From: Alishewanella longhuensis
Lineage (GTDB): Bacteria > Pseudomonadota > Gammaproteobacteria > Enterobacterales > Alteromonadaceae
Direction of reading: 5' to 3'
Assembly (NCBI RefSeq): GCF_014653435.1
Contig: NZ_BNAO01000002.1
Location: 504,009 to 568,008, forward strand
DNA length: 64,000 nt
The stretch's first letter is position 1. Every line of letters begins with the position of its first letter. Positions 46,300 to 56,881 of this stretch are shown in pieces. Both the position numbers and the translations under genes were made by a program. The notes beneath the pieces were generated by a model. The model searched no databases and was not told where the DNA came from. It worked only from the letters and a program-made list of their open reading frames with translations.

Positions 46300-48093
46300 A
46301 TGCAAATACTGCACACTGATATTGCCATTATTGGCGGCGGTGGCGCCGGTTTACGTGCGGCCATTGCCGCCGCGCAAACTGATCCCAACTGCAAAATTAG
46401 CCTACTCTCCAAAGTGTATCCGATGCGCTCCCATACCGTCGCCGCAGAAGGCGGTGCCGCTGCCGTGACCTTAGGGCACGACAGCCTGCAAGCACATTTT
46501 GATGATACCGTCGCCGGCAGTGATTGGTTAGCCGATCAAGACGTTGTCGACTACTTTGTCAGTCATGCTTATGACGAGTTGGTACAGTTAGAGCGCTGGG
46601 GTTGCCCCTGGAGCCGCCGTGATGATGGCAGTGTGCTGGTCCGTCGCTTTGGTGGCATGAAAACCGAGCGTACCTGGTTTGCTGCTGATAAAACCGGCTT
46701 TCATATTCTGCATACCTTGTTTCAAACCTCGCTGCAGTTCGCCAACATTGCCAGGCTGGATGAGTTTTTTGTGTTGGATCTATTGGTGGCGGAGCAGCAA
46801 ATCGCCGGCGTACTAGCGATGCAGCTGAGCACCGGTCAGCTTTACCAAATTCAGGCAAAAAGTGTGATCTTAGCCACCGGCGGTGCTGGTCGGGTGTTTC
46901 ATTATAATACCAACGGCGGCATTGTCACCGGCGATGGTATGGCGCTGGCTTATCGGCATGGCGTGGCCTTACGCGATATGGAGTTTGTGCAATATCACCC
47001 TACCGGCTTACCCGGCTCAGGTATTCTGATCACTGAAGCTAGCCGCGGCGAAGGCGGTATTCTGCTGAATAAAGACGGTTACCGTTATTTGCAGGATTAT
47101 GGCTTAGGGCCAGAAACGCCGCTGGGTAAACCCGAAAATAAATTTATGGAACTGGGGCCACGCGATAAGCTGTCGCAAGCTTTCTGGCATGAGCAACAAA
47201 AAGGCCGTACCGGTAATTATGGTGAGCATGCGGTGGTCTATTTAGATCTGCGGCATCTGGGTAGCAGTTATCTTAACGAACGCTTGCCCTTTATTTGTGA
47301 GCTGGCTAAATCCTACGTTAATGTCGATCCGGCCAAGGCGCTGATCCCCATTCGCCCCGCGGTGCATTACACCATGGGCGGTATTTTAACCGATGGCCAA
47401 TGCCAAACCAGTATTGCTGGCCTCTATGCCATTGGTGAATGCGCTTCCGTCGGCTTGCATGGTGCCAACCGCCTTGGCTCCAACTCACTAACGGAATTAT
47501 TAGTCTTTGGCAAGGTCGCCGGTGTCGCGGCCGTCGCCCATGCCAAACAAAGCAAAACGCTGCCTGTAAGTGCTCTGAACGGACAAAGCCAGCAACTGCA
47601 ACACCAGCTGCAAGCACGTTTTGGAGCCAAACAAAGCGAGAGCGTAGCCAGCTTGCGCAAAGCCATGACGCTCGCGATGGAGCAAGGCTGTGGTATCTAT
47701 CGCACCACTGAGGGCATGCAGCAATGTCTCACTACCTTGCAGCAACTAAAACAGCGCTATCAGCAATTACAGATCAGTGATCACAGTAGAATCTTTAATT
47801 ACGAATTGTTGCAACATTACGAGCTGGGTTTTGGGCTGGATGTGGCAGAAGCCATGTGTGCCAGCGCATTGGCACGACAAGAATCCCGTGGTGCGCACCA
47901 ACGCTTAGATCAAGGTATGCAAAGCCGCAATGATACCGATTATCTACAGCATTCTATCGCGCAATTAATGCCAGAAACCGCTGGCGCAGCAGGCGGTAGC
48001 GCCAACATTAGCTATCAGCCGGTGCGGATCACCAAATCGACACCCGCCGCCCGCCTCTATGGCGATGCTGCCAACAAGCAGGAGCCGGTCTAA
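46300..48093 (+). CDS. frdA: Fumarate reductase flavoprotein subunit
   Basis: Catalytic subunit, reducing fumarate to succinate with covalent FAD. The FAD loop [17 protein letters not shown] is at the N terminus, and the flavinylated His is His45 ([16 protein letters not shown]). [20 protein letters not shown] and [11 protein letters not shown] carry the substrate-binding and proton-transfer residues. [13 protein letters not shown] is near the end of the flavin domain. 597 residues (E. coli 602). It overlaps frdB by one base. The context with FrdC and FrdD supports fumarate reductase rather than succinate dehydrogenase. Confidence 0.96.
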   Translation: MQILHTDIAIIGGGGAGLRAAIAAAQTDPNCKISLLSKVYPMRSHTVAAEGGAAAVTLGHDSLQAHFDDTVAGSDWLADQDVVDYFVSHAYDELVQLERWGCPWSRRDDGSVLVRRFGGMKTERTWFAADKTGFHILHTLFQTSLQFANIARLDEFFVLDLLVAEQQIAGVLAMQLSTGQLYQIQAKSVILATGGAGRVFHYNTNGGIVTGDGMALAYRHGVALRDMEFVQYHPTGLPGSGILITEASRGEGGILLNKDGYRYLQDYGLGPETPLGKPENKFMELGPRDKLSQAFWHEQQKGRTGNYGEHAVVYLDLRHLGSSYLNERLPFICELAKSYVNVDPAKALIPIRPAVHYTMGGILTDGQCQTSIAGLYAIGECASVGLHGANRLGSNSLTELLVFGKVAGVAAVAHAKQSKTLPVSALNGQSQQLQHQLQARFGAKQSESVASLRKAMTLAMEQGCGIYRTTEGMQQCLTTLQQLKQRYQQLQISDHSRIFNYELLQHYELGFGLDVAEAMCASALARQESRGAHQRLDQGMQSRNDTDYLQHSIAQLMPETAGAAGGSANISYQPVRITKSTPAARLYGDAANKQEPV

Positions 48094-48842
48094 TGGAAAA
48101 AACAGTGGAAAAAACACTGGTTATTCAGCGTTATAACCCAGAGCACGATCAAACGCCTAGCCAGCAAAGCTATCAGGTACCCTTTGACAACAGTACTTCG
48201 GTGCTGGACGCCTTGCTGTATATTCAGCAAAGCTTAGATCCCAGTCTAGCGTTTCGCTGGTCTTGTCGGATGGCCATTTGCGGCTCGTGCAGTGTCATGG
48301 TTAACGGCATCCCTAAACTAGGCTGTAAAACCTTTTTACGTGAATATAGCGGCGATCTGCTGTTAGAGCCGTTAGCACACTTTGCGACAGAGAAAGATTT
48401 AGTATCGGATATGACGCTGTTTTTGCAACATTTGCAAGCGGTGAAGCCTTACCTGATCCGCCAGGAGCAAAGCGCGGCAACAACGCCAGCCAGTAAACCA
48501 CAACCCCATAAGCAAACGCCAAAACAGTTGGCAAAGTATCGTAAATTCTCCAGCTGTATTAACTGCGGCCTGTGCTATGCCGCCTGCCCACAATTTGGCT
48601 TAAACCCTGAGTTTTTGGGGCCAGCCGCGCTAACGCTGGCACAGCGCTACAACCTGGACAGTCGCGATCAGGGTAAGGCTGAGCGCATGCCGCAGCTTAA
48701 TGGCAAAAATGGCGTTTGGGGCTGTACTTTTGTCGGTTTTTGCTCTGATGTTTGTCCCAAGCATTTAGATCCGGCCGCCGCCGTCAATCAGGGAAAAGTT
48801 GCCTCGGCTACTGACTTTGTTATTGGCCTGTTTAAGCCTTAG
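48093..48842 (+). CDS. frdB: Fumarate reductase iron-sulfur subunit
   Basis: Carries electrons from quinol to FrdA through three clusters. The [2Fe-2S] motif [22 protein letters not shown] is near residue 60. The [4Fe-4S]/[3Fe-4S] motifs are [14 protein letters not shown] near 155 and [14 protein letters not shown] near 210. 249 residues (E. coli 244). A Gln/Ala/Pro-rich linker at about 125-150 is slightly longer than usual. It is coupled to frdA by a shared base. Confidence 0.96.
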   Translation: MEKTVEKTLVIQRYNPEHDQTPSQQSYQVPFDNSTSVLDALLYIQQSLDPSLAFRWSCRMAICGSCSVMVNGIPKLGCKTFLREYSGDLLLEPLAHFATEKDLVSDMTLFLQHLQAVKPYLIRQEQSAATTPASKPQPHKQTPKQLAKYRKFSSCINCGLCYAACPQFGLNPEFLGPAALTLAQRYNLDSRDQGKAERMPQLNGKNGVWGCTFVGFCSDVCPKHLDPAAAVNQGKVASATDFVIGLFKP

Positions 48843-48851
48843 GAGCACCTT

Positions 48852-49241
48852 ATGTCTGAACAACACCCCCCCCGCCGCCCTTATCATACGCCACTTACTG
48901 GCAGCTGGTGGTTAAAACATCGCTATTACCGCTTATATATGCTGCGCGAAGCCACCGTCTTACCCTTGCTGTTTTTTTGTGGTTGTCTAATCGCCGGTTT
49001 TTATAGCTTACAGCAAGGTGAAACCAGCTGGCTAAATTGGCTGAGTTTTATGGCACAACCCTGGGTAATGGCTCTGAATGCCCTGACCTTAGCGGCCAGT
49101 TTATTTCATGCCAAAACCTTTTTTGAACTCTTCCCAAGAGTGATGCCGCTGTTGCCAGCGCCACTGATGATTGCCGGACAGTGGTTAGCTACTCTTGCCG
49201 TTGCCACCTTGTTATTGCTGTTACTCGGAGGCTTGCTATGA
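48852..49241 (+). CDS. frdC: Fumarate reductase membrane subunit C
   Basis: Haem-free membrane anchor that binds quinone together with FrdD. The 129-residue protein has the FrdC start PYHTPLTGSWWLKHRYYRLYMLREATVLPLLFF and three helices. An FrdC-typical Glu (near residue 32, in MLREAT) is kept. Its stop overlaps the frdD start (ATGA). Confidence 0.94.
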   Translation: MSEQHPPRRPYHTPLTGSWWLKHRYYRLYMLREATVLPLLFFCGCLIAGFYSLQQGETSWLNWLSFMAQPWVMALNALTLAASLFHAKTFFELFPRVMPLLPAPLMIAGQWLATLAVATLLLLLLGGLL

Positions 49242-49612
49242 ATCAGCCAAAACGCTCAGATGAGCCCATCTGGTGGGCACTGTTTAGTGCCGGTGGCGTT
49301 TGCTTTGCAGTGGTGGTACCGGGTTTACTCCTAACCGTCGCTTTGCTCTATCCGCTGGGGCTATTGCCGGAAAATACGCTTAACTATCAGCAGGTACAAC
49401 AATGGTTGTTAAAGGACTGGTGGGGTCTGGCAGGATTAGCACTGGCCGGTGCAGCTATTTGCTTACCGCTGTTTCATGCCATGCATCGTATCCATCATGG
49501 CTTACATGATCTAAAACTCAGTAGTGGCTTAATGGGCAAGGTTATCTGTTATAGCAGCGCCAGCCTGTTAAGTGCACTGGCGCTGTATTTTTGGTGGCAA
49601 GGCTTAGGCTAA
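49238..49612 (+). CDS. frdD: Fumarate reductase membrane subunit D
   Basis: Second membrane anchor. 124 residues with three helices; it begins MNQPKRSDEPIWWALFSAGG, as in E. coli FrdD, and has HAMHRIHHGLHDLK. The ATG at 49238 overlaps the frdC stop by 4 bases; a longer frame into frdC is not used. It closes the frdABCD unit and is convergent with panP, 20 bases away. Confidence 0.93.
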   Translation: MNQPKRSDEPIWWALFSAGGVCFAVVVPGLLLTVALLYPLGLLPENTLNYQQVQQWLLKDWWGLAGLALAGAAICLPLFHAMHRIHHGLHDLKLSSGLMGKVICYSSASLLSALALYFWWQGLG

Positions 49613-49632
49613 CCGCAGTTAGCCTCTGATAC

Positions 49633-51279
49633 CTAGACTAAAATATCAGCCGCTAGCTGGCGTAATTTAGGATAAAACTCTTTATCTAATTGCGCTAGCT
49701 GATCCTGTTCCACCAAGACATCGTGCAAAATTTGCTCGGTAGTCAGAGGATTAGCCAACACCACCCGAAATACGATAGTTTCTTGTCTATCGTAACGCAC
49801 CGGCGTTAACCGAGTACGGGATACAAAAGATTTACCCTCTTCCCGCTGCCGCTTTTGAATAAACTTGGTTAAACCATTTAACAACTCGTTTAAACGCTGC
49901 CGTTGCTCAGTACTGCCGTGTGCCATCGCCTTTTGCACCTGCGCTGGCACATAACGATAGGTTAAAATGCACAGCTCAGGCTCGGTAATCAGTTCAAAAT
50001 CGATATTGTGACTAATCAGTGTGGCAAAGTACTTGGCTTTTTCGATACTGCGATCTATCAGGATTTGATAGCCTTTTAAACCAATCACCTGCAAACAGGC
50101 ATGCACCAGCATCGCCATACCCGGACGCGAGCCTTCCAGCGTTTGGCTGCCTAAGTCTTTCGAGCCTTTACGCAAAATATACTCGGCATGATGCTCAATG
50201 GCATTGGCGGCAGACGGATGTTTAAACACCACCATGCCCGCGCCCATCGGCACATACATTTGCTTATGCGCATCAATCGTTACTGAGTCGGCCCGTTCAA
50301 TACCCGCTAACACTTGCCGATATTTTTCTGACAGCAAGGTCGCGCCGCCCCAGGCAGCATCCACATGAAAATGACACTGATAAGCTTCGGCTAAATCAGC
50401 CAAATCATTAAGTGGATCAACATTACCAGTTTCGGTGGCACCCGCTACACCGACTATAGCCAACACTTTAATATTACGTGCTTGCAGTTCTGCCATTACC
50501 CGGCGCATCTCGGCAATATCGACTTTGTTATTGGTATCGGTTTTGACCGAGACCACCGACTCACGACCAATGCCCAGCACATCGGCAGCTTTACCCAACG
50601 AATAATGGCCGCGCTCAGACACCACAATCGCCAGCCCTTGATAGCCAAAATGCTGCATCGAACGATATAAACCCTCTTTGGCAATACCTTTAAAGCTGCC
50701 TTCAGCTTTAAATAACTTATTGCGGGCAATCCACAAGGCAGTAATATTAGCAACAGTACCACCAGAGCAAAACGCACCTAAGGAGTGATTAGCACTGTGC
50801 ATCCACTTTTTATAAAAGCCCTCGCGCTCACCGTAAACCAGATGATGCATCATACCCAGTACCTGACGCTCTAGCGGGGTAAAGGCTTTGGAGGTTTCAA
50901 TTTTGACCAGATTTTGGTTAAGCCCCACCATCATCTTGGACAGTGGCAACACAAAGTACGGCAACGCCGAGGTCATATGGCCAATAAAACTGGGTGCTGC
51001 AGTATGTACCGAGTGCGCAACCAATTTTTGCATAATGCTTTCGGTATAATCGGAGACAAAAGTTGGCTGATCTGGGATCTGATACGCCTGAAAATCCCGT
51101 TCAATTTGCCAGAGTGGCTTTTCTACCGCGACAATACTTTCATTCAGAAAACCGGCCAGATTCTGCGACAGATTCTGTTCGATAATACTTAATGTGGAAT
51201 CCGGTGCTTCCGGAATCGTAAAAATCCGCCACAAGGCTTCCTCAGAAGCCGCAGCCTGACGTTTTGTTGTGTCATTCAT
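49633..51279 (-). CDS. panP: PLP-dependent aspartate 1-decarboxylase PanP
   Basis: A PLP enzyme that makes beta-alanine from aspartate and, in vibrios, replaces the pyruvoyl enzyme PanD. The group II decarboxylase fold is shown by SFIGHMTSALPYF, GTVANITALWIARN, HVDAAWGGATLLS and the PLP lysine in TIDAHKQMYVPMGAG. The start is uncertain: ATG 51279 (MNDTTKRQAAASEE) looks like the family N terminus, but ATG 51321 is also open. It lies 5 kb from panBC with no panD visible. A glutamate decarboxylase role cannot be excluded on fold alone; the N-terminal half and length (548) favour PanP. Confidence 0.88.
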   Translation of the reverse strand: MNDTTKRQAAASEEALWRIFTIPEAPDSTLSIIEQNLSQNLAGFLNESIVAVEKPLWQIERDFQAYQIPDQPTFVSDYTESIMQKLVAHSVHTAAPSFIGHMTSALPYFVLPLSKMMVGLNQNLVKIETSKAFTPLERQVLGMMHHLVYGEREGFYKKWMHSANHSLGAFCSGGTVANITALWIARNKLFKAEGSFKGIAKEGLYRSMQHFGYQGLAIVVSERGHYSLGKAADVLGIGRESVVSVKTDTNNKVDIAEMRRVMAELQARNIKVLAIVGVAGATETGNVDPLNDLADLAEAYQCHFHVDAAWGGATLLSEKYRQVLAGIERADSVTIDAHKQMYVPMGAGMVVFKHPSAANAIEHHAEYILRKGSKDLGSQTLEGSRPGMAMLVHACLQVIGLKGYQILIDRSIEKAKYFATLISHNIDFELITEPELCILTYRYVPAQVQKAMAHGSTEQRQRLNELLNGLTKFIQKRQREEGKSFVSRTRLTPVRYDRQETIVFRVVLANPLTTEQILHDVLVEQDQLAQLDKEFYPKLRQLAADILV

Positions 51280-51416
51280 GCCTGTCAGTACCCGGGCGCT
51301 GCAACCAGTCTTCAACGTCATTCTTTAAGCAACGTTAAAGTTACTGCAGCAACCATTAAATGTCTGCAAAATTATATCCCTGTACCGGGACTTTATTTGA
51401 TAGCCAGGGCAATAAC

Positions 51417-52187
51417 CTAGCTACGCAAGCCTATACCCTTGTTGATCAGATACATTGCATAACTGAATAATACCACTATAAAACTTATTACCACGGCCAA
51501 CGCTAACCATAAGCTTACATCAGTATAGCCAAGGAACCCATAGCGAAAGGCATTAACCATATATACTATTGGGTTTAGTGCGGCAACTTGCTGCCAAAAA
51601 CCCGGCAACAATGTTAATGAGTAAAACACCCCACCTAAGTAGGTAAGCGGCGTTAACACAAAAGTCGGGATAATGCTGATGTCATCAAAGGTTTTGGCAT
51701 AGACAGCGTTAATTAAGCCACCTAAAGAAAATAACATCGAGGTTAGCACGACTGTCAGCACAATAATGGCTAAATTATGGATTTGAATGGTGACAAAAAA
51801 TAACGACAGTATGGTCACAATTAAGCCAACCAGCATACCGCGTGCCATACCGCCACCGACATAACCCAGTACAATAATATAGTTGGGCACCGGTGCGACC
51901 AGCAGCTCTTCAACATTACGCTGAAATTTGGCACTAAAAAACGAAGATGCGACATTGGCATAGGAGTTAGTAATGACCGACATCATAATTAAGCCCGGTA
52001 CAATAAACTCCATATAGCTAAAGCCGTTCATATCGCCAATACGTGAACCAATAAGGCTACCAAAGATCACAAAATACAACGTCATCGTGATAGCCGGTGG
52101 TACTAAAGTTTGCACCCAAATTCGCATAAAACGGGTAATTTCTTTGTCCAGAATACTTTTAAAGGCAATCAGGTACCGGCTATTCAT
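51417..52187 (-). CDS. ABC-2 type permease (YadH-like)
   Basis: Membrane component of an ABC exporter. 256 residues with six helices, matching the YadH family (ITRFMRIWVQTLVPPAITMTLYFVIFG start; FVLTPLTYLGGVFYSLTLLPGFW; IVYMVNAFRYGFLG). The substrate is unknown. The ATG overlaps the ATPase stop by 4 bases, so the two are co-translated and make a complete transporter. Confidence 0.9.
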   Translation of the reverse strand: MNSRYLIAFKSILDKEITRFMRIWVQTLVPPAITMTLYFVIFGSLIGSRIGDMNGFSYMEFIVPGLIMMSVITNSYANVASSFFSAKFQRNVEELLVAPVPNYIIVLGYVGGGMARGMLVGLIVTILSLFFVTIQIHNLAIIVLTVVLTSMLFSLGGLINAVYAKTFDDISIIPTFVLTPLTYLGGVFYSLTLLPGFWQQVAALNPIVYMVNAFRYGFLGYTDVSLWLALAVVISFIVVLFSYAMYLINKGIGLRS

Positions 52188-53110
52188 GCTGATGCCCCCC
52201 GGCCATGTTCAACCAAATTAACGAACAACTCTTCTAGCCGGTTGGCTTTATTGCGCATAGAAAGCACTTTAATCTGCTGCGCCGTTAACTGACTAAAAAT
52301 GGGGTTGAGTCCTTGGGCTTTTTCTACATCCACTTCGATACTTTGCCCTTCTAACACTCGCCACGGAAAGCCGTCCAACTGTAATGCTGCTGGCAAGCTA
52401 TCCAGATCCAGAATAAAGGTTTCTTTACCCAGTTTGGCCAACAAAGCTTTCATACTGGTATTTTCGATAATTAAACCCTTATCAATAATGGCAATATTGC
52501 GGCAGAGCATCTCTGCTTCTTCCAGATAATGGGTGGTAAGAATAATGGTCACGCCCTGCTGATTGATGGTGCGTAAAAACTCCCACATCGAGCGTCGCAG
52601 TTCTATATCGACCCCAGCGGTGGGTTCGTCTAAGATCAATAACTTCGGTTCATGCATTAAGGCCCGGGCAATCATTAAACGGCGTTTCATGCCGCCAGAT
52701 AGCTCGCGCGCTCTGGCGTTACGCTTTTCCCACAAACCAAGTTGGCTCAGGTACTTTTCAGCACGTTGCAACGCAACCGCTTTAGGTACACCATAATAGC
52801 CCGCTTGATTTACCACGATTTGCAGTAAGGTTTCAAACTGGTTAAAGTTAAACTCCTGCGGTACCAGCCCCAGCTGACTTTTTGCTGCCTCAAGATCGGT
52901 ATCGATGTTATGACCAAAAACCTGCACCTTACCTTGCGTCTTGTTTACCAGTGAGCTTATCACACCAATGGTGGTACTTTTCCCGGCACCGTTGGGACCG
53001 AGCAAGGCAAAAAAATCGCCCTGCGTTACTTGTAAATCAATACCGGCCAGCGCCACAGTGCCGCTGCGATACACTTTATGCAACCCAGCAATATCCAGTG
53101 CAATACTCAA
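52184..53110 (-). CDS. ABC transporter ATP-binding protein (YadG-like)
   Basis: ATPase of the same exporter. Walker A GPNGAGKST near residue 38, Q-loop region LVPQEFNFNQF, ABC signature LSGGMKRRLMIARAL and Walker B LLILDEPTAGVD with the H-loop TTHYLEEAEML are all intact, so it should hydrolyse ATP. The C-terminal 90 residues are a family-specific extension. 308 residues. It lies 22 bases after ubiX on the same strand. Confidence 0.92.
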   Translation of the reverse strand: MSIALDIAGLHKVYRSGTVALAGIDLQVTQGDFFALLGPNGAGKSTTIGVISSLVNKTQGKVQVFGHNIDTDLEAAKSQLGLVPQEFNFNQFETLLQIVVNQAGYYGVPKAVALQRAEKYLSQLGLWEKRNARARELSGGMKRRLMIARALMHEPKLLILDEPTAGVDIELRRSMWEFLRTINQQGVTIILTTHYLEEAEMLCRNIAIIDKGLIIENTSMKALLAKLGKETFILDLDSLPAALQLDGFPWRVLEGQSIEVDVEKAQGLNPIFSQLTAQQIKVLSMRNKANRLEELFVNLVEHGRGASA

Positions 53111-53132
53111 ATCAAAACTCCTGAAAAATGGC

Positions 53133-53753
53133 TTATTGGCCGCCGTAACCCCAGCGGGCCACTAATTGTTGTGACAAGCCAAGCTGGTCAAGAATACGGG
53201 CCACCATAAAATCGACCAGATCACTTAATTGTGTCGGTTGATGATAAAAACCAGGGGCAGCCGGCATTATACACACACCTAAGCGCGATAATTTCAGCAT
53301 ATTTTCCAGGTGGATGGCACTGAGCGGGCTCTCGCGCACCACTAAAATCAGTTTCCCTCCTTCTTTTAGCACTACATCTGCGGCCCGTTCGATCAAATTG
53401 TCACTGGCGCCCTGCGCTATTGCCGATAGTGTACCGGTAGAGCAAGGGCACACGACCATTTTTTTGGGTGCAGCTGAACCCGAAGCAACCGGAGAGAACC
53501 AATCATCTTTACCATAAACGCTGAGTAAGGCTGGCGAGCATTGAAAATGTGCCAGCAACTGTTCGGTACATTTATCGGGCGCACCAGCGAGCTTAATATC
53601 ATGCTCAGTGGCAAACACCACCCGAGCGGCACTGGAAATCAGTAAATGCACTTTAATTTGTTGGGCAAGTAACAGTTCTAATAAGCGCCAGCCATAAGGC
53701 GCGCCGGAGGCACCGGTAAAGGCTAGGGTTATCTCTGCACGGGGTTCAGACAT
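53133..53753 (-). CDS. ubiX: Flavin prenyltransferase UbiX
   Basis: Makes prenylated FMN, the cofactor of the UbiD decarboxylase of ubiquinone synthesis. It has [18 protein letters not shown] at the N terminus, and the conserved [32 protein letters not shown]. About 206 residues with the start [10 protein letters not shown] at 53753, 2 bases after the mpl stop; an ATG inside the end of mpl is also open. It is the second gene after mpl in one transcript, a common gammaproteobacterial pairing. Confidence 0.94.
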   Translation of the reverse strand: MSEPRAEITLAFTGASGAPYGWRLLELLLAQQIKVHLLISSAARVVFATEHDIKLAGAPDKCTEQLLAHFQCSPALLSVYGKDDWFSPVASGSAAPKKMVVCPCSTGTLSAIAQGASDNLIERAADVVLKEGGKLILVVRESPLSAIHLENMLKLSRLGVCIMPAAPGFYHQPTQLSDLVDFMVARILDQLGLSQQLVARWGYGGQ

Positions 53754-53755
53754 TA

Positions 53756-55111
53756 TCAGGTCCATTTTTCAGTTAGGGCCGTCACCAACTTGGTGTGAAT
53801 ACCACCAAAGGCGCCATTGCTCATAATCACAATACTGTCACCCGGTTGGGCCATGGCCAGCAACTTTGTCAGTAATTCGTCGATCTCATAACTGACGCTG
53901 GCCGGCTGGCTAAGCCTGGCTACCAAGTCAACCATTGACCAACCCGCATTCCGGGGTTCAAATAATAACACCTCGTCAGCACTTAGCAGCGCTTGCGGCA
54001 GAGCGGCTTGATGCACACCCAGACGCATGGTGTTAGAGCGTGGTTCCAATACGGCTAAGATCCGCCCCTGGCCCACTTTCGCTCTTAAACCTTTTAAGGT
54101 GGTCTCAATGGCGGTGGGATGATGCGCAAAATCATCGTAAACTGCAATATTCGCCGGAGCGCCCTTTAACTCCATCCGACGTTTTGGTGCCACAAACTCT
54201 GCTAACGCCTCAATACTGACGTTAACCGGTACCCCTGCATGCCGTGCGGCGGCTATCGCCATCATGGCATTATCCACATTATGCTGGCCACTTAGCTGCC
54301 ATTGCACTTCACCAACGGGCTGTTGTTGCCAAAACACCTGAAAGTGCCGCCCATCTGCCATCAGCAGCTTTGCTTGCCAATCCGTACCATAGGCTTCACG
54401 TTCACTCCAGCAGCCCTGTGCTAGCGTTTGCGCTACCGCTGGCACGCCCTCAGGTGAAAGTACTAGACCGGTGGCCGGTACAGTACGCAGTAAATGATGA
54501 AACTGCCGTTGAATAGCGGCTAAGTCTGGGAAGATATCAGCATGATCATATTCCAGATTATTAATCACTAAGGTACGAGGCCGATAATGTACAAATTTAG
54601 AGCGTTTATCAAAAAAGGCAGTATCGTACTCATCCGCTTCAATCACAAAAAACGGCGAATCCCCCAAGCGTGCCGAACAATTAAAGTTTTGCGGCACTCC
54701 GCCAATTAAAAAACCGGGGTTAAGACCAGCATAATCCAGGATCCAGGCTAACATACTGGCTGTGCTGGTTTTACCATGGGTACCCGACACAGCTAATACC
54801 CAACGTTGCTGTAATAATTGCTCTGACAGCCATTGCGGGCCCGAGGTATAAGGCAAATTACGATCCAGCACATACTCTACCGCCGGATTACCGCGGGATA
54901 AGGCATTGCCAATAATCACCAGATCAGGTGCCGGCTCAAACTGAGCGGGATCATAGCCCTGGGTTAAGTTAATTCCCAGCTCAGCCAATTGCGTGCTCAT
55001 CGGCGGATAGACGTTTTGATCCGCCCCCGTCACCTGATATCCAAGTGCTTTTGCCAGCGCGGCAATACCGCCCATAAAGGTGCCACAAATACCCAAAATA
55101 TGAATATGCAT
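53756..55111 (-). CDS. mpl: UDP-MurNAc:L-Ala-gamma-D-Glu-meso-Dap ligase
   Basis: Re-attaches recycled tripeptide to UDP-MurNAc in murein recycling. The Mur-ligase family signs are [17 protein letters not shown] at the start, the ATP loop [18 protein letters not shown] near residue 105, and [18 protein letters not shown]. 451 residues. The ATG at 55111 (MHIHILGIC) has GAGAAG upstream; a longer frame has no ribosome site. It acts downstream of AmpG, which is encoded at 24614. Confidence 0.95.
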   Translation of the reverse strand: MHIHILGICGTFMGGIAALAKALGYQVTGADQNVYPPMSTQLAELGINLTQGYDPAQFEPAPDLVIIGNALSRGNPAVEYVLDRNLPYTSGPQWLSEQLLQQRWVLAVSGTHGKTSTASMLAWILDYAGLNPGFLIGGVPQNFNCSARLGDSPFFVIEADEYDTAFFDKRSKFVHYRPRTLVINNLEYDHADIFPDLAAIQRQFHHLLRTVPATGLVLSPEGVPAVAQTLAQGCWSEREAYGTDWQAKLLMADGRHFQVFWQQQPVGEVQWQLSGQHNVDNAMMAIAAARHAGVPVNVSIEALAEFVAPKRRMELKGAPANIAVYDDFAHHPTAIETTLKGLRAKVGQGRILAVLEPRSNTMRLGVHQAALPQALLSADEVLLFEPRNAGWSMVDLVARLSQPASVSYEIDELLTKLLAMAQPGDSIVIMSNGAFGGIHTKLVTALTEKWT

Positions 55112-55257
55112 AATGTACTTCTCTACTTTACCGGGTGCCATTGTAACAAATGCAGATAAAGCTGCGATGAAAACTGCAATTTAGGCAGAAATTCTTTAAA
55201 ATAGCTCAGGCTGACTACAGCTACTTTTTTACCCGATAATAAAAAGGACCAAGAACA

Positions 55258-56232
55258 ATGCGTCGCATCTCCCCTGTACTGCAACAAGATGGCGTGGATC
55301 CAGATCTTATATCCTTACTTAAAACCATACTGGCCGCCTGCCGGGAAATTGCTTTCCGGGTTAGTCAGGGTGAGCTGGCTGGCGTATTAGGCTCAACCTT
55401 AGCCGAAAACGTGCAAGGCGAAACACAAAAAAAGCTCGACGTTATTGCTAATGAATTATTGAAAGAGGTAATTCTGGAAACTGGCGTGGTGAAAGCTATT
55501 AGCTCAGAGGAAGAAGATACTATAGTTCCAGGTAACCCAAGCGGCCGTTTTCTGGTAACCTTTGATCCCTTAGATGGCTCGTCCAATACTGACATCAATA
55601 GTCTGATTGGCACCATCTTCTCTATTCTGCCGGCCGATGCAAACAAAGAAGCCGATGATGCCAGCCAGTTTTTACAAGCAGGCACCGCGCAATTAGCGGC
55701 CGGTTATGTACTCTATGGTCCCTCGACTATGCTGGCACTGACTACAGGTAAAGGTACTCGCCTTTATACGCTGGATAAAACTTACGGCGGATTTTTACTC
55801 ACTGAAGAACAAGCAACTATCCCTAAATATACCGCTGAATTTGCCATTAATATGTCTAATCAACGCTACTGGCAGCCGGCGATGCAGCGCTATGTTGCCG
55901 ATCTACTGCAAGGTAAAGAAGGTCCTCGCGGTAAAAACTATAATATGCGCTGGATAGCTGCCATGGTAGGCGATGTGCATCGGGTACTATGCCGTGGCGG
56001 TATTTTTGCCTACCCGCGTGATAATAAAGATGCCAGCAAGCCTGATAAATTACGCCTGATGTACGAAGCAAACCCCATGAGCTTTTTGGTGGAGCAAGCT
56101 GGCGGTGCCAGCTCTACTGGCTATGAGCGTATTATGGAGATTATTCCCACCGACATTCATCAGCGGGTTGCGGTGATCCTGGGTTCAAAACATGAAGTGG
56201 AAACCTGTGTGGGTTACCACAAAACAACCTAA
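55258..56232 (+). CDS. fbp: Fructose-1,6-bisphosphatase class 1
   Basis: Gluconeogenic phosphatase. Metal-site motifs are SSEEED near residue 82, [13 protein letters not shown] near 102 and the C-terminal [19 protein letters not shown]. It has the class 1 pattern throughout, 324 residues. AAAGGA lies 7 bases before the ATG. It is divergent from mpl across a 146-base gap that must hold both promoters. Confidence 0.96.
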   Translation: MRRISPVLQQDGVDPDLISLLKTILAACREIAFRVSQGELAGVLGSTLAENVQGETQKKLDVIANELLKEVILETGVVKAISSEEEDTIVPGNPSGRFLVTFDPLDGSSNTDINSLIGTIFSILPADANKEADDASQFLQAGTAQLAAGYVLYGPSTMLALTTGKGTRLYTLDKTYGGFLLTEEQATIPKYTAEFAINMSNQRYWQPAMQRYVADLLQGKEGPRGKNYNMRWIAAMVGDVHRVLCRGGIFAYPRDNKDASKPDKLRLMYEANPMSFLVEQAGGASSTGYERIMEIIPTDIHQRVAVILGSKHEVETCVGYHKTT

Positions 56233-56310
56233 TTGTTCGACTAATAACTTATAGCCAATTTTACTGCCGCCTTTATAATAGCGGCACTTAATTAACCTGA
56301 GGAACAAGCG

Positions 56311-56838
56311 ATGAGCTTAAGCGATGTAGCTGCCGGCAAGAATCTGCCAGATGAAATTAACGTTATTATTGAAATTCCGGCTAATGCCGATCCAATCAAA
56401 TATGAAGTAGATAAGGATACAGGGACCGTGTGGGTTGATCGTTTTATGGCAACCCCGATGTTCTACCCATGTAACTATGGCTTTGTAAATCACACCTTGT
56501 CGTTAGATGGGGACCCGGTAGACGTTTTAGTACCAACGCCTTATCCATTAGTCCCTGGCGCGGTCATTAAGTGCCGTCCGGTTGGCGTGTTAAATATGGA
56601 AGACGAATCTGGCGAAGATGCGAAAGTTATCGCAGTACCGGTGAGCAAACTGACTAAACTGTATGATCATATTCAGGATATTAACGATGTGCCAGAACTG
56701 CTGAAAAAACAAATCCAGCATTTCTTCGAGCGCTACAAAGAGCTAGAACCAGGTAAGTGGGTTAAGATCACCGGCTGGGGCGATGCGGCTGCTGCCAAAG
56801 CAGAAATTATGACATCCTTTGAGCGCGCTAAGAAATAA
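56311..56838 (+). CDS. ppa: Inorganic pyrophosphatase
   Basis: Soluble family I enzyme that splits PPi. 175 residues (E. coli 176), with [34 protein letters not shown] and the metal site [19 protein letters not shown] lies 7 bases before the ATG. It ends at a strong bidirectional terminator. Confidence 0.97.
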   Translation: MSLSDVAAGKNLPDEINVIIEIPANADPIKYEVDKDTGTVWVDRFMATPMFYPCNYGFVNHTLSLDGDPVDVLVPTPYPLVPGAVIKCRPVGVLNMEDESGEDAKVIAVPVSKLTKLYDHIQDINDVPELLKKQIQHFFERYKELEPGKWVKITGWGDAAAAKAEIMTSFERAKK

Positions 56839-56851
56839 CAGCGTAGCATCA

Positions 56852-56881
56852 AACAACAGCCGGCTAACGCCGGCTGTTGTT
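56852..56881. terminator. Shared terminator between ppa and the EAL gene
   Basis: A perfect 13-bp stem, AACAACAGCCGGC-TAAC-GCCGGCTGTTGTT. The stop codon of the minus-strand EAL gene begins in the last stem bases. It separates two convergent genes and can serve both. Confidence 0.8.
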
